Below are positions 55,138-64,000 of a stretch of DNA of 64,000 nucleotides, in pieces. The stretch comes from JBLIRR01 sp049472395 (GTDB taxonomy: Bacteria; SZUA-182; DTGQ01; JBLIRR01). A program made the position numbers and the translations under genes. The stretch spans positions 205,731 to 269,730 of the forward strand of contig JBLIRR010000004.1 in NCBI GenBank assembly GCA_049472395.1, read 5' to 3'. Numbering within the stretch: position 1 is the first letter of the stretch; each line of letters opens with the position of its first letter. Below the pieces are notes generated by a model. That model had not been told where the DNA came from. It did no database searches and saw only the letters and a program-made list of their open reading frames with translations.

Positions 55138-57516
55138 ATGAGCAGTGAATTTAAAATAAAAAGAAGTATGAAACTATTGGAAGTTGGTGCGATTGTTTTT
55201 TTACTCTTGAGTCTTTGTCCGCTCAAAATCCATGCTGAATTTCCCGCAACGGGTTATATTAAACAGTTACACCCATTCTCATACCAACCACTTCACATAC
55301 CAGCCTGGCAAGACCCCATCAATGGAAAAGGGGATATCCTTATTGAGAATTTCGAATATTGGGATAGCCCGTGCAATCATGGGTGGGTTCAAATGGAACC
55401 TGCCTATCCCGTTCATGGATTCGGTATTGGTTATGCTGATACGTTTGAGACGATACTCGATTTTCAGGAGGGAAGCCGTGTACTGGACGTATACCGTCCT
55501 TCATCGGAGTTTCTTTTGAGTACGCCCTTTGAAAAATATACAATTTTCTATGATCTTTTCACCCCTCCGGGGCCTGACCAGAGTATGGGGGTAAACTATA
55601 TCGATCTTAAGACGAATCCCATCTTAAGCTTAAAATTCAAAGCGCCTATCGGTTTTGAATCCTGGGATACATTTGAATGCGAAATAATGGGGATCACCTC
55701 AGGGGGGCATGATATCATTATAAAGATTTGGTCGAGAGAGCCTGATTATAAAAGCAACAGGCGTGTAGGCAGCTCAACCTTCGATATGGGACAGTACGGA
55801 TCAGAGATTAGTGAGCTTGATATTCCCTCAGGATTTATGAGCGTTCGGGTGAACCTTGGCCGTGGGTATCAGGATGGTACCTGGCATGTTGAATGGATCA
55901 ATCTGAGAGAAGCGGTGCAGAAGGCATTGGACGATTATGACGGAAATTTTGGCAGTATCAACAAAGCTGAGTGGGAAGTGAGTAAGGCTGATAAAATCCT
56001 TTTGAGCGGCTCAAGGTTCTGCGTTGATGATATTATTTTCAGGACAGGGAAGTATAAAAGGATTGATCAACCGGATATGTTTGAGCCAGGCCCTCGCTTT
56101 GCCCAGCTTTTTGAGCCCTATCGCTTTTTATTCATGGCTGATTATGAGGCAACCGGTGAGATAAAGATGCTTATTACGCTCCTTCTTGATCCAAATAATT
56201 TTATCACTGATCATGATAAAATAAGGGATACGTGGGTTGCCGATCTTCTGCGTCTTGATCCAAACTATCACGTCCTTGATCCTACTCACCCCCTTTATGA
56301 TCCAACCTATACCAATAGATGGCGTGCCGAAGATCCTAACTTCGGGAAACCCGATGCTGTTGCAGAACGCTTTATTAAGGAGGGATTCTTTATTGACAGC
56401 ACCCTTGCGCTTTTCTCAAATCAAGACTTCAGGGTAGGGGGAAAAAAGTCGGACCTTTTGCTTAACCATGGAACATTGGGGTGGAGAGGAACTGTGGGAG
56501 GATGGGGATCAATGGCACTTAATTCCTCGTTAGTGGAGCCTCTTCCGATCGATCCCTATGACGGAATCCCCACATTTTTACCCACATATTATTATTCAAT
56601 AAGCGCGTTGAGAAACCTTTGTGAAAAATCTCACTATTGCCCTCACGAGGTGTTGAAATTGGAATCCGCCTTATGGAATGTGGGAGTAAAGCTTTGGCCG
56701 AATGTCGTGTATATGGATTATGAGCCACAGGTGCTTGAGAACCTGATCATCACCCTTGAGGTTACGAATGGGAGCAGGCCGGATGTGCGCACGATCCCTA
56801 TTACCGTGGTCAATTATCCGGTGGAGAATTATCCGCCGGTCATCCAATATCATGTATCAAGGCGCTTTTACTGGGTGGGCGAGGAAAACTACTATGCCAT
56901 ACGATTTATTGATCCTGATTGCTATATCTTTTCCATGGCCCAGTTTAAGGGAAGGGAACCTGCAACATCACATCTTCCCATGCTTCCTGGCAATAAGATC
57001 AGAACAGACCAGGACAATATGACCTTTACAATGACCATTGACGGGCTTCCCTCATACCAATATGGGCCGTGGAATGAGCGAATAATCGATCCTCATAATG
57101 GCTTAATAAGCTTTGTGCCGAAATTCGAAGCCGATTTGAAGTGCGCGGTAACCTGCAGAGGTGATCGTGGGGGCACTTCAACGGGAAAATTTATTATTCA
57201 TTGTCTTAATGAAGCCTCATGGTTAAACCGTCCTCCCTTGTACCGTGGGAATCCCACTCGCCCTATAGTTCACAAAGCAGGAGAGGAGGTGATCGTCACG
57301 GCGCCGGATCTTAAGGTGAGAGATCCTGATGGTGATCAGCTCTATGTCTCGTGCAACATTGGAGCAACTGGTCGCATTGATGATGGAGGATGGATGTGGA
57401 CTTTTCAGACAAATTTCCCCGGGCTTTATTTTCCTGAAATTACCTTCTATGATGAACATGGAGGACTTCTCAAAATAACTTTTAAGGTTGATGTGCAGCC
57501 CTGGTGGACTTACTAG
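55138..57516 (+). CDS. Large exported protein of unknown function
   Basis: The 792-residue protein has a signal peptide (hydrophobic about 15-28, cleavage near HAE). The first part (ILIENFEYWDSPCNHGW, then DIIIKIWSREPDYKSNRR) resembles jelly-roll carbohydrate-binding modules; residues near 560-790 look like Ig/cadherin-type beta-sandwiches (NYPPVIQYHVSRRFYWVG, then VRDPDGDQLYVSCN). No catalytic motif was recognised. It is upstream of the 5'-nucleotidase-like gene with a 150-bp gap and is probably a surface protein. Confidence 0.55.
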   Translation: MSSEFKIKRSMKLLEVGAIVFLLLSLCPLKIHAEFPATGYIKQLHPFSYQPLHIPAWQDPINGKGDILIENFEYWDSPCNHGWVQMEPAYPVHGFGIGYADTFETILDFQEGSRVLDVYRPSSEFLLSTPFEKYTIFYDLFTPPGPDQSMGVNYIDLKTNPILSLKFKAPIGFESWDTFECEIMGITSGGHDIIIKIWSREPDYKSNRRVGSSTFDMGQYGSEISELDIPSGFMSVRVNLGRGYQDGTWHVEWINLREAVQKALDDYDGNFGSINKAEWEVSKADKILLSGSRFCVDDIIFRTGKYKRIDQPDMFEPGPRFAQLFEPYRFLFMADYEATGEIKMLITLLLDPNNFITDHDKIRDTWVADLLRLDPNYHVLDPTHPLYDPTYTNRWRAEDPNFGKPDAVAERFIKEGFFIDSTLALFSNQDFRVGGKKSDLLLNHGTLGWRGTVGGWGSMALNSSLVEPLPIDPYDGIPTFLPTYYYSISALRNLCEKSHYCPHEVLKLESALWNVGVKLWPNVVYMDYEPQVLENLIITLEVTNGSRPDVRTIPITVVNYPVENYPPVIQYHVSRRFYWVGEENYYAIRFIDPDCYIFSMAQFKGREPATSHLPMLPGNKIRTDQDNMTFTMTIDGLPSYQYGPWNERIIDPHNGLISFVPKFEADLKCAVTCRGDRGGTSTGKFIIHCLNEASWLNRPPLYRGNPTRPIVHKAGEEVIVTAPDLKVRDPDGDQLYVSCNIGATGRIDDGGWMWTFQTNFPGLYFPEITFYDEHGGLLKITFKVDVQPWWTY

Positions 57517-57668
57517 AGAGCATTTATTCCATAATAGAATAGTATTAATTATACTAATTTTTTTAAAGAGAATGCAGTTTCTCTCGGCTTTGCTTGCTAT
57601 TTAATAAAAAAATTAATTATAAATTATTGGGTATGTATCATGCAAAAAGAAGCACCAAGGAGAAAAAA

Positions 57669-59774
57669 ATGAATAAACATAGAAAGCTTCAAAAAGTAGT
57701 GCTTTGTTTTGTTATTGTGAGTGCCATTCTGTTTATTTACTCACCTCTTATTTGCGCATATCAAATCTCTCCCTTTGAAATTCGCCTTGCCTCGTATACT
57801 GTGCCCCAACCCTATCTGGGGAATGGTTATTTTGAGTCCTGGCATCCCTTTACCAGTACCTTCCCTACTGATTTATTCAATATGCTCGGCTTTAATCCTT
57901 CCCCTTATGTGTATAATTTTTATGAAATCCTTCCATGGCAGTCACCTCTTGGCTATTTGTTCGCCGGTATACCCGGCCTTACACAAATGCTTTCATCGCA
58001 GTATCCTCAATCAACACATGCTCCAGGTATATACTCATTTTATTCCTCAGAGTGGCCTTTCTATTTAATTTCCCTTTCATCAAGAACAGCCATGCCCATG
58101 GTGGAACAAGTTCAAGAGATTACCTTGATTCATATTGGCGATCTCCATGGCCATCTTATTCCTAGGGCTCATATGCGCAGTGATAGCAACGGCCTTATGA
58201 GGGGTGGTCTTGCGCGTATGTTTGCCAAGATCATGGAGATTCGCAGCAGACATGCACGCACCTTGCTTGTAAATTGCGGTGATACGATACAGGGATCTGC
58301 TGAAGCCCTTTATACCAGAGGACAGGCCCTTCTTGATGTTCTTGCGCCATTTAAAATAGATGCGTTTGCCCCTGGGAATTGGGATTATCTCTATGGTACT
58401 GAGCGTTTTATTGAGCTTTTTGCTCCGCCAACTCCCATTGCCCCTTGGGGTGCGCTCGCTGCCAATCTTTATTATGATGGACCTCCTTATGCTGCTCTCA
58501 CGGGACAGCGGGTGCTTCCACCTTATAGAATATTAGATATGAATGGTATAAGAGTGGGTATTCTGGGATTTACCGCAGAGCGCGGTCCTATGGTAGTGTA
58601 TTCTGGGGTGGTGCAAGGATTTAGGTTTACGAGGGGAGACCTTGAAGTTGCGGAATTCGTCCCTCTCCTGCGTGAAGTGGAGAAGGTTGATCTTTTGGTC
58701 ATGATCTCTGAACTTGGCCTGGCGAATAATATACGCTTGGCTGAAACTGTCCCGGGAATTGATGTTATTCTCTCCTCTGATATGCATGAAGAGACGTGGC
58801 GCCCGGTCATTACCCGCACCGGTACCATTGTTGTGGAGGAGGGTACTGACGGCACATTAGTGGGAGAGCTGACGCTCAAGGTGAGAGATCGCCGGGTCAT
58901 CTCCTGGGATTTTACCCAGCATATTATCGATAGCTTAGTACCGGAAGATCAAGGCATAACCTGGATGATTGCCGATATTAGGTCTCCTTTTGTGGCAGGC
59001 CCAGGTTTCCGCGCGCATATTAATCCGATCAACGGGACACCTCTCAAGCGCCCCATAGACTCCGTTATTGGCCATGCTGACATTCCCCTTTACCGGGCCA
59101 ATTTTTCACATGAGGGTCTCCCCGGGGTTGTTGAAGGTTCATCTCATGACTTTCTCACAGATGCATTTCGCACAATGGGACAGGCGGATGTGGGCTCGAT
59201 CCGTGGTTTTCGCTATGGGACACATATCGCTCCCGGACTTATTAAACTTGAGGATATCTATCACTTTATTCCTATTGGTCCCTTTATTGCAAGGGGTGAG
59301 GTAACGGGCCTTCAGATTAAGCTCTTGATCGAAAATAACGCTGATGGCTCACTCAATTCGAATGTTGAAAAATGGGGCGGAGGGTGGCTCTATGGCTGGA
59401 GCGGTCTTATCTTTGATCTTGATCCCTATGCACCCCTTGGGGAAAGGGCGAGGAATATCATGATTCTTGACTGGGAGACGAATATATGGCATCCGCTTGA
59501 TCCTGCCGCTATCTATACCCATGCCTCCTATAATTTTGCCCAGGAACCGACCCTGGTGAATAAGATCCCGGCCGCAAATATTCAACCGATACTCGGGCCC
59601 GACGGTATACCTCTCGATGCGACTGAAGTTGTGGCAGAATATCTTAAGACCCATACAGCCAATCCGCAATTGCACCGAATTAGACTTTTGCGTCCATTGC
59701 CTCTGCCTGCATACAATAATCCGGAAGTGCAGCCTCTCTGGGGGTGCCCGATTGCTCCCCCTATCTCTCCTTAA
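57669..59774 (+). CDS. 5'-nucleotidase/SoxB-like periplasmic metallophosphatase
   Basis: From ATG 57669 (AAGGAG upstream) the 701-residue protein has a signal peptide and then an N-terminal UshA/SoxB-type metallophosphatase domain: LIHIGDLHGHLIP (metal ligands Asp/His), LLVNCGDTIQGS, and PGNWDYLYG. The C-terminal domain shows GFRYGTHIAPG and EDIYHFIPIG. Two family residues differ: the His of GNHD/E is Trp (GNWD), and the GHTH motif reads SSDMHEE. These changes hint at another substrate. SoxB thiosulfohydrolases belong to the same family, and a DsrE-like gene follows after 65 bp, so sulfur metabolism is a plausible role. A simple 5'-nucleotidase is the alternative. Confidence 0.75.
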   Translation: MNKHRKLQKVVLCFVIVSAILFIYSPLICAYQISPFEIRLASYTVPQPYLGNGYFESWHPFTSTFPTDLFNMLGFNPSPYVYNFYEILPWQSPLGYLFAGIPGLTQMLSSQYPQSTHAPGIYSFYSSEWPFYLISLSSRTAMPMVEQVQEITLIHIGDLHGHLIPRAHMRSDSNGLMRGGLARMFAKIMEIRSRHARTLLVNCGDTIQGSAEALYTRGQALLDVLAPFKIDAFAPGNWDYLYGTERFIELFAPPTPIAPWGALAANLYYDGPPYAALTGQRVLPPYRILDMNGIRVGILGFTAERGPMVVYSGVVQGFRFTRGDLEVAEFVPLLREVEKVDLLVMISELGLANNIRLAETVPGIDVILSSDMHEETWRPVITRTGTIVVEEGTDGTLVGELTLKVRDRRVISWDFTQHIIDSLVPEDQGITWMIADIRSPFVAGPGFRAHINPINGTPLKRPIDSVIGHADIPLYRANFSHEGLPGVVEGSSHDFLTDAFRTMGQADVGSIRGFRYGTHIAPGLIKLEDIYHFIPIGPFIARGEVTGLQIKLLIENNADGSLNSNVEKWGGGWLYGWSGLIFDLDPYAPLGERARNIMILDWETNIWHPLDPAAIYTHASYNFAQEPTLVNKIPAANIQPILGPDGIPLDATEVVAEYLKTHTANPQLHRIRLLRPLPLPAYNNPEVQPLWGCPIAPPISP

Positions 59775-59839
59775 AGCATGAGGGATAGACGTTTATTTTT
59801 TCGGATTTATTAATACTGGTAAGAAAAGGAGAATTCAAA

Positions 59840-60538
59840 ATGATGACAAAAAGAGTAGTGGTAATTATGTGTTTAGTTGTTTTTTGTTTTTATAATCCTC
59901 TTTCAGCACAAATTCTTCCCTGGAGCTGGACTGCGGGGAATCCCCTGCCTATTGTTGACCTTGAAATAATTTCCCAGTCTCCTTTCCCGCCCTCTAATCT
60001 TTATCCCACTACCAGCGGGCTGCCTCAAGTAGGAGGAATCCCAGGGGTTTCCACCGGCTGTCCGGTTGGTCTTGTCACAGGATTAACCCTGGATGAAGAG
60101 TTTGGCCCGGGGGCAAGCCAGATCACTCGATGCCTCTATTTTAAAAATGACATAAAGGTCTTAGTGCAGGTCAACCAGTTTGAATCACGGCCCGGAAGAC
60201 CTTATGCATTGGGGAATATTGCTAATCTGATCGATGATTATGAGATCACTAATGGGACTTTGAACTATCAGATTGTCGCAGTGGTTCATGACGGCGGTTC
60301 AACCCTTGTGCTTAATCGATTTGCTGCTACCCCCAATCCTTTGGCAATTGATAATATGTACCAGGAATTAGTGGAGGGATTGCTCGCGAAGAGAGTTAAA
60401 TTTTTTCTATGCCAAAATAGCGCACGCAGCCGGGCAATTAAGACCTTTCAGCTTATTCCCGGCGTGCAATTCGTGACATCTGCCGGATCAGCAATCATTG
60501 ATTTTCAAAAGATGGGATTTAAGCTTTTGAAATTTTGA
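59840..60538 (+). CDS. Exported DsrE-family protein, Cys form
   Basis: The 232-residue protein has a signal peptide (cleavage near SA-QILPW) and the same PWSWT linker as the two selenoproteins at 22671 and 23772. The DsrE/DsrF fold runs from about residue 75: LVQVNQFE, INGTLNYQ-like NGTLNYQIVAVVHDGG, then LLAKRVKFFLCQNSARS with Cys191, and the terminal LIPGVQFVTSAGSAIIDFQK. In DsrE proteins this Cys carries a persulfide. It aligns exactly to the TGA codons of the paralogues. The gene follows the 5'-nucleotidase/SoxB-like gene by 65 bp. It is a natural Cys-for-Sec control in the same genome. Confidence 0.88.
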   Translation: MMTKRVVVIMCLVVFCFYNPLSAQILPWSWTAGNPLPIVDLEIISQSPFPPSNLYPTTSGLPQVGGIPGVSTGCPVGLVTGLTLDEEFGPGASQITRCLYFKNDIKVLVQVNQFESRPGRPYALGNIANLIDDYEITNGTLNYQIVAVVHDGGSTLVLNRFAATPNPLAIDNMYQELVEGLLAKRVKFFLCQNSARSRAIKTFQLIPGVQFVTSAGSAIIDFQKMGFKLLKF

Positions 60539-60580
60539 TCTCGAGGGGCCTAATTCTCTATAGACGCTCAGTTGTTTTTA

Positions 60581-61750
60581 CTACTCACACTCAAGGTCAG
60601 AGATAACGGATACTCTTTTATTAATCTCCAACATTCTAATGGTGGAGCAATCCTCACTATCGAGGCTGTTATCCCGGAGATCAACCATCTTTAAATTTGA
60701 GAGCAGAAGCAGGGGACTTATGTCTTCTATATCATTGCACTCGATGTTGAGCACCGAGAGATTAATGAGGGTTCTGAGAGTACTGATGTCGCGTATGTTA
60801 TTATTCCTGATGTTGAGGACTGTTATGTTATTCATGTAAGCCAAGGGGCTTATATCATCTATGGAAGTACCCTCAAGGTTGAGAGATGTCAATTTGGGAA
60901 GCTCTGAAAGAGGAGTGATGTCAGTGATAAAGGATTTGTCCAAATCAAGAGAGGTGAGCTGAGTGAAATTTGTGAGAAGATGTAAATTTTTCTCTATATA
61001 CATTCCGGCGAGTGACAGGGATCTGAGAGCGGGAAGGTTTTCCAAGGGGCTGATATCAGTGACATTATAATTATAATCCAAGTTGAGTGACACGAGGGAA
61101 GTGAGGTTTTTCAAAGCTGTGACATTCTCGATAGTATTTGCTTCAAGAGAGAGTTTTGTGAGCTGGGTAAGAAATTTTAAGGATTCTATATCAGTTATTT
61201 TATTGTCGCCAAGTGCAAGTTCTGTGAGGGCAGGAAGGTCTTCCAAGACCTCGACATCCTTGATATCATTTGCTTCAAGAGAGAGTTCTGTGAGCTGGGT
61301 AAGAGGTGCCAAGGATTGGATGTTGGATATGTTATTATCGCCAAGCTCAAGCTCCGTAAGGTTGGTAAGATGAGCCAAAGGCGTTATATCTTGGATGGCA
61401 TTAGAGGTAAGGTTAAGTTCCTGGAGATTGTATAAAGAGTGTAAAGGCATAAGGTCGTATATATTATTCTCCTGAAGATTCAATATTTCTAGATTTTTAA
61501 AATATTCAATACCCTCAAGGTCTGTGATCTCTCGTCTCCTTGCATCCAAAGAGGTGAGGGTAAGTCCTTTTTGAACAGTGAGCGCATCTGCATCGGAGAG
61601 AAAAAGTGCTTCACGAATTGCTGCTTCGAGGTGAGCGTCTTTGACAGGAATGGAGTGCCCAATAATAAGCCCTTCCCCCTCATTATTCCCACTCCCGCAT
61701 CCTATTGCAATATAGAAACTGATTAATATGAGAATACCAATTTTTTTCAT
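60581..61750 (-). CDS. Leucine-rich-repeat lipoprotein (internalin-like)
   Basis: The 389-residue protein has a lipobox-type signal peptide (SFYIAIGC) and about 12-14 short LRRs of the 22-residue internalin type: LTELELGDNNISNIQSLAPL and LTKLSLEANTIENVTALKNL. The repeats run from about residue 70 to the end, with N-terminal cap residues before them. It is probably anchored on the outer or inner membrane face and used for protein contact; the target is unknown. Repeats are nearly uniform and recent duplications are likely. It converges with the DsrE-like gene. Confidence 0.87.
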   Translation of the reverse strand: MKKIGILILISFYIAIGCGSGNNEGEGLIIGHSIPVKDAHLEAAIREALFLSDADALTVQKGLTLTSLDARRREITDLEGIEYFKNLEILNLQENNIYDLMPLHSLYNLQELNLTSNAIQDITPLAHLTNLTELELGDNNISNIQSLAPLTQLTELSLEANDIKDVEVLEDLPALTELALGDNKITDIESLKFLTQLTKLSLEANTIENVTALKNLTSLVSLNLDYNYNVTDISPLENLPALRSLSLAGMYIEKNLHLLTNFTQLTSLDLDKSFITDITPLSELPKLTSLNLEGTSIDDISPLAYMNNITVLNIRNNNIRDISTLRTLINLSVLNIECNDIEDISPLLLLSNLKMVDLRDNSLDSEDCSTIRMLEINKRVSVISDLECE

Positions 61751-61864
61751 CGCTCCTCGCTTATTACTGACCAGTGTTGGTCATGCAAACTTATTGAATT
61801 AATATATTTTTCTATATCTATTTATACCATAATATGGGCTATTTTTCAATATTTATGTCTAGAT

Positions 61865-63091
61865 CTATACGGCCTCTGCAGCAACCCCAAGCGCATGTTC
61901 ATTGAGCGTCGTGCACATTTTACGCCATAATAGAAGCTGATCGGAAAGACCAATCTTTTCAAAGTATGCGTTTGTTTCTTCACAGGTCAAGGTATCTGAT
62001 TGGATCTGTTCTTTTTCGTGTAAGAAAAGATTGGCAGCTTCCACGGCTGCAAGGGAAGATAAGCCCTTCTGAAGGCAATCGGATGGATGGTGATGAAAGG
62101 CAAGAATTTCGATAATATTATCGGGTAACCCCCATATCCCTAAAAGATAAGCCCCCACTTCACCATGAGTTGTCCCTAAGGTTTCACGCTCAATGTACCA
62201 TAAAGGGAGATTACGTGAAATAGCTCTTTCTATTATCTGACCATACTCCTTTTTCAGTTTATCAGCAAGGAGCAGCTTGCCACAGTCATGAAGAAAACCA
62301 GCCAGCCGCGCTTCCCCGATTGCATCGGAATCCTGGTTTTGAAGTTTTGCAATATAGGCTGCGAGATTTCCTGTATATATACTATGGGTAATCACCTTAT
62401 CGACATGTAACTGTTTTAGGCTAAGGCACGAGAAATGCGAAAAAATGTGGTTTGTGAGCATAAATGTTTTAAGTGTTTCAAGTCCCAATAAAACAACAGC
62501 GTGTTTCACTGTTTTAATTTGAGAGGGAAGGCCAAAATAGGAGGAATTGATCATCTGGAGGATTTTCGTTGTCATCCCAATATCTTTTTCAATGATATCA
62601 ACCACGCGGGATATGGATGCTTCATCTGAGTATAGTTCATTCTTAATATCCAAATACGCCTTTGGAAGAGTGGGAAGACTCCTAATCCCTGAAATCAGTT
62701 GCGAGAGTTTCTCATTATTAAGAAGTTCACGTAAGGCAAAAACACGCGTTATTATTGTCTTGAGGTTGTGTGCCTCGAAAGGCTTGGTAAGAAACTGGTG
62801 GGCTACGTCAGCAGACTTGATTAATGCTTCATGGTCAGACTGGCCGGAAAGGAATATACGCACGATTTGAGGATAACGCCTCCTGATCTGCTTAAGAAGT
62901 TGCGCTCCATCCATCCCCGGCATACGAATATCACTCACTACCACGTCAACGGGATTATTCGCGAGTATCTTCAAAGCTTCCTGTCCGCTCAGGGCAAATT
63001 TTATATCCCATTCATTTCGCATCGAGCGCAGCATACGCCCTAGTGCCTGCACTACGCGTAGCTCATCATCAACAAAGAGTATTTTCTTCAT
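61865..63091 (-). CDS. Response regulator with HDOD output domain
   Basis: The 408-residue protein has a receiver domain (FVDDELRVVQA, VVVSDIRMPGMDG with the Asp, RIFLSGQSD, FLTKPFE) joined to an HDOD domain: SGIRSLPTLPKAYLDIKNEL, MTTKILQMINSSYFGLP, IKTVKHAVVLLGLETL, FLHDCGKLLLADK and HHHPSDCL. HDOD resembles HD phosphohydrolases but usually lacks full metal sites; the motif HDCG is HD-type here. Such proteins regulate other signalling enzymes or c-di-GMP-linked processes. No partner kinase lies next to it. Confidence 0.93.
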   Translation of the reverse strand: MKKILFVDDELRVVQALGRMLRSMRNEWDIKFALSGQEALKILANNPVDVVVSDIRMPGMDGAQLLKQIRRRYPQIVRIFLSGQSDHEALIKSADVAHQFLTKPFEAHNLKTIITRVFALRELLNNEKLSQLISGIRSLPTLPKAYLDIKNELYSDEASISRVVDIIEKDIGMTTKILQMINSSYFGLPSQIKTVKHAVVLLGLETLKTFMLTNHIFSHFSCLSLKQLHVDKVITHSIYTGNLAAYIAKLQNQDSDAIGEARLAGFLHDCGKLLLADKLKKEYGQIIERAISRNLPLWYIERETLGTTHGEVGAYLLGIWGLPDNIIEILAFHHHPSDCLQKGLSSLAAVEAANLFLHEKEQIQSDTLTCEETNAYFEKIGLSDQLLLWRKMCTTLNEHALGVAAEAV

Positions 63092-63234
63092 AACCTTATT
63101 CTCATGAAAGAAAGGATATGTTTCATACAGTGCCCTTCTATTATGACGCAGTTACTCATTCTCTCACCGGGAATACAGTTATTATTTTCGGAAGTAGTAG
63201 TGAAAAATATCGACCTGTGCAATTAGAAAAACGC

Positions 63235-64000
63235 TTAGGCTACCAATTTGAACTTTAAATCGCTATCCTGGAACCAATGAGTATACTCTTTATTTCTTTT
63301 TAAAGCCGTTAAAGCAGCGAGTGCCACTGAACCTGGCTTTGACCAACTCATCCCATTATGTTTTTGTCGCTCTGATACGATAAGGTCATTCATCTTTTCC
63401 CCTATATTACTTGAATTGCGAAGCCCTAATTTCTTTCTCACTGCGTAACAGGGAATATAGGGTCTATTACGTTCAATATAATTTATGAGTTTATCAAGCG
63501 AAGCTTTGTCTTTCACTGATTCTTGGGTTAAAGCACTTAAATAGTGTATTGCTTTATCTACCATGCCATACCATAATAAAGGCATAAGTTGTGAGAGAAC
63601 ATCATTACGTATGTGACGGCCCTTCATAGCCATACTCAGTTGCATTTTACATTTCTCTTGTACATGATACCAATCTAATAGTATCCCGATATCGCATAAC
63701 CAACCAAAAGCTTTTAATACTGCTGCATGAAGTGTCTTTTGCCCATCAAGAAAGAATTGCAATCGATAACGTAATAAGTCATTGTTAAGGAGAAATCCAA
63801 GTACTATTCTGAGAGCCATTTTTATGCTATGACTATTAATAGTATATGATAATCCCTCTTTTTGTATATGGGCGATGGTATTATGGAGCAGGTTTCTTTT
63901 CTTCTCTTGAGACGTACCTAACTCCTGAACGCCCCGTTTGTCTTTTTGTTCCTTTACACATACATCATCTATTGAAATATTGACTGTGTGAGCAGGATCC
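63235..64000 (-). mobile_element. Transposase, partial (N-terminal end beyond window)
   Basis: The frame is open from the window end to a TAA at 63235. It begins DPAHTVNISIDDVCVKEQKD, an acidic motif like the first catalytic Asp. Later it shows FFLDGQKTLH, ILLDWYHVQEKCKM and GLRNSSNIGEKMNDLIVSER followed by HNGMSWSKPGSVALAAL, a C-terminal pattern of a DDE-type transposase group. An internal ATG at 63819 would give only a 194-residue C-terminal part. Terminal repeats were not identified. Flanking genes look intact, so it may be an intact insertion sequence. Confidence 0.75.

Overview
The window looks like a chromosomal segment of a Gram-negative, probably anaerobic or microaerophilic bacterium that uses selenocysteine. 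Outer-membrane porins, a TonB-dependent receptor, many exported beta-rich proteins, a c-type cytochrome fused to a molybdopterin-type fold, an alpha-2-macroglobulin/PBP1C pair and a GTP-dependent PEP carboxykinase recall Desulfobacterota or uncultured lineages such as Omnitrophota or KSB3. That placement is inference; the window has no rRNA. I recognised no rRNA, tRNA or CRISPR array.

Layout. 1-3.3 kb: the edge of a PAS sensor gene, then an OprP-like porin and a diheme cytochrome. 3.5-12 kb: bacterial alpha-2-macroglobulin and penicillin-binding protein 1C, separated by a nested palindrome. 12-15.7 kb: a GT-C glycosyltransferase with TPRs, selenophosphate synthase read through an in-frame TGA, and an exported protein. 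16-21.6 kb: two DUF2294/MpsC-like genes (one frameshifted) around pckG, which has a promoter and a leader terminator, then gamma-carbonic anhydrase, GmhB-like phosphatase and a divergent chorismate-synthase homologue. 22.6-24.8 kb: two tandem exported DsrE-like genes, each interrupted by an in-frame TGA. 25-27 kb: leuA with a leucine leader peptide and terminator. 27-27.6 kb: gene remnants. 27.7-35.5 kb: methyltransferase, DUF1573 protein, an ECF-type uptake operon and a divergent TonB receptor behind repeated TGACACGAA boxes. 35.7-46.5 kb: diguanylate cyclase, a 2.3-kiloresidue LVIVD/caspase-like surface protein and two further envelope genes. 47-50.3 kb: two-component genes. 50.3-54.8 kb: glycosyltransferase, ligA, a CBM48 protein and a response regulator. 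55-60.5 kb: a large exported protein, a 5'-nucleotidase/SoxB-like protein and a cysteine-containing DsrE paralogue. 60.6-64 kb: LRR lipoprotein, HDOD response regulator and a transposase cut by the window end.

The most notable system is the selenium one. SelD has a TGA codon at its catalytic position. The tandem DsrE-like genes have TGA exactly where the third paralogue at 59.8 kb has TGC (Cys). In each gene homology continues past the TGA, and a 5-6 bp stem with a G-rich loop lies at the same distance (about 15-30 nt) after it, as expected of a bacterial SECIS element. The two selenoproteins carry a signal or anchor segment, so they look like envelope-located sulfur/selenium carrier proteins. 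The 5' parts of the two genes are almost identical while the DsrE domains have diverged.

A second theme is regulation by DNA and RNA sites. These are the leu attenuator with a nearly leaderless leader peptide, the pckG leader terminator, a motif near AAGTCAnTAAAAGGGGA found upstream of five genes (both selenoprotein genes, two response regulators and a small ORF), and the TGACACGAA boxes at the TonB/ECF divergent promoter and the methyltransferase promoter.
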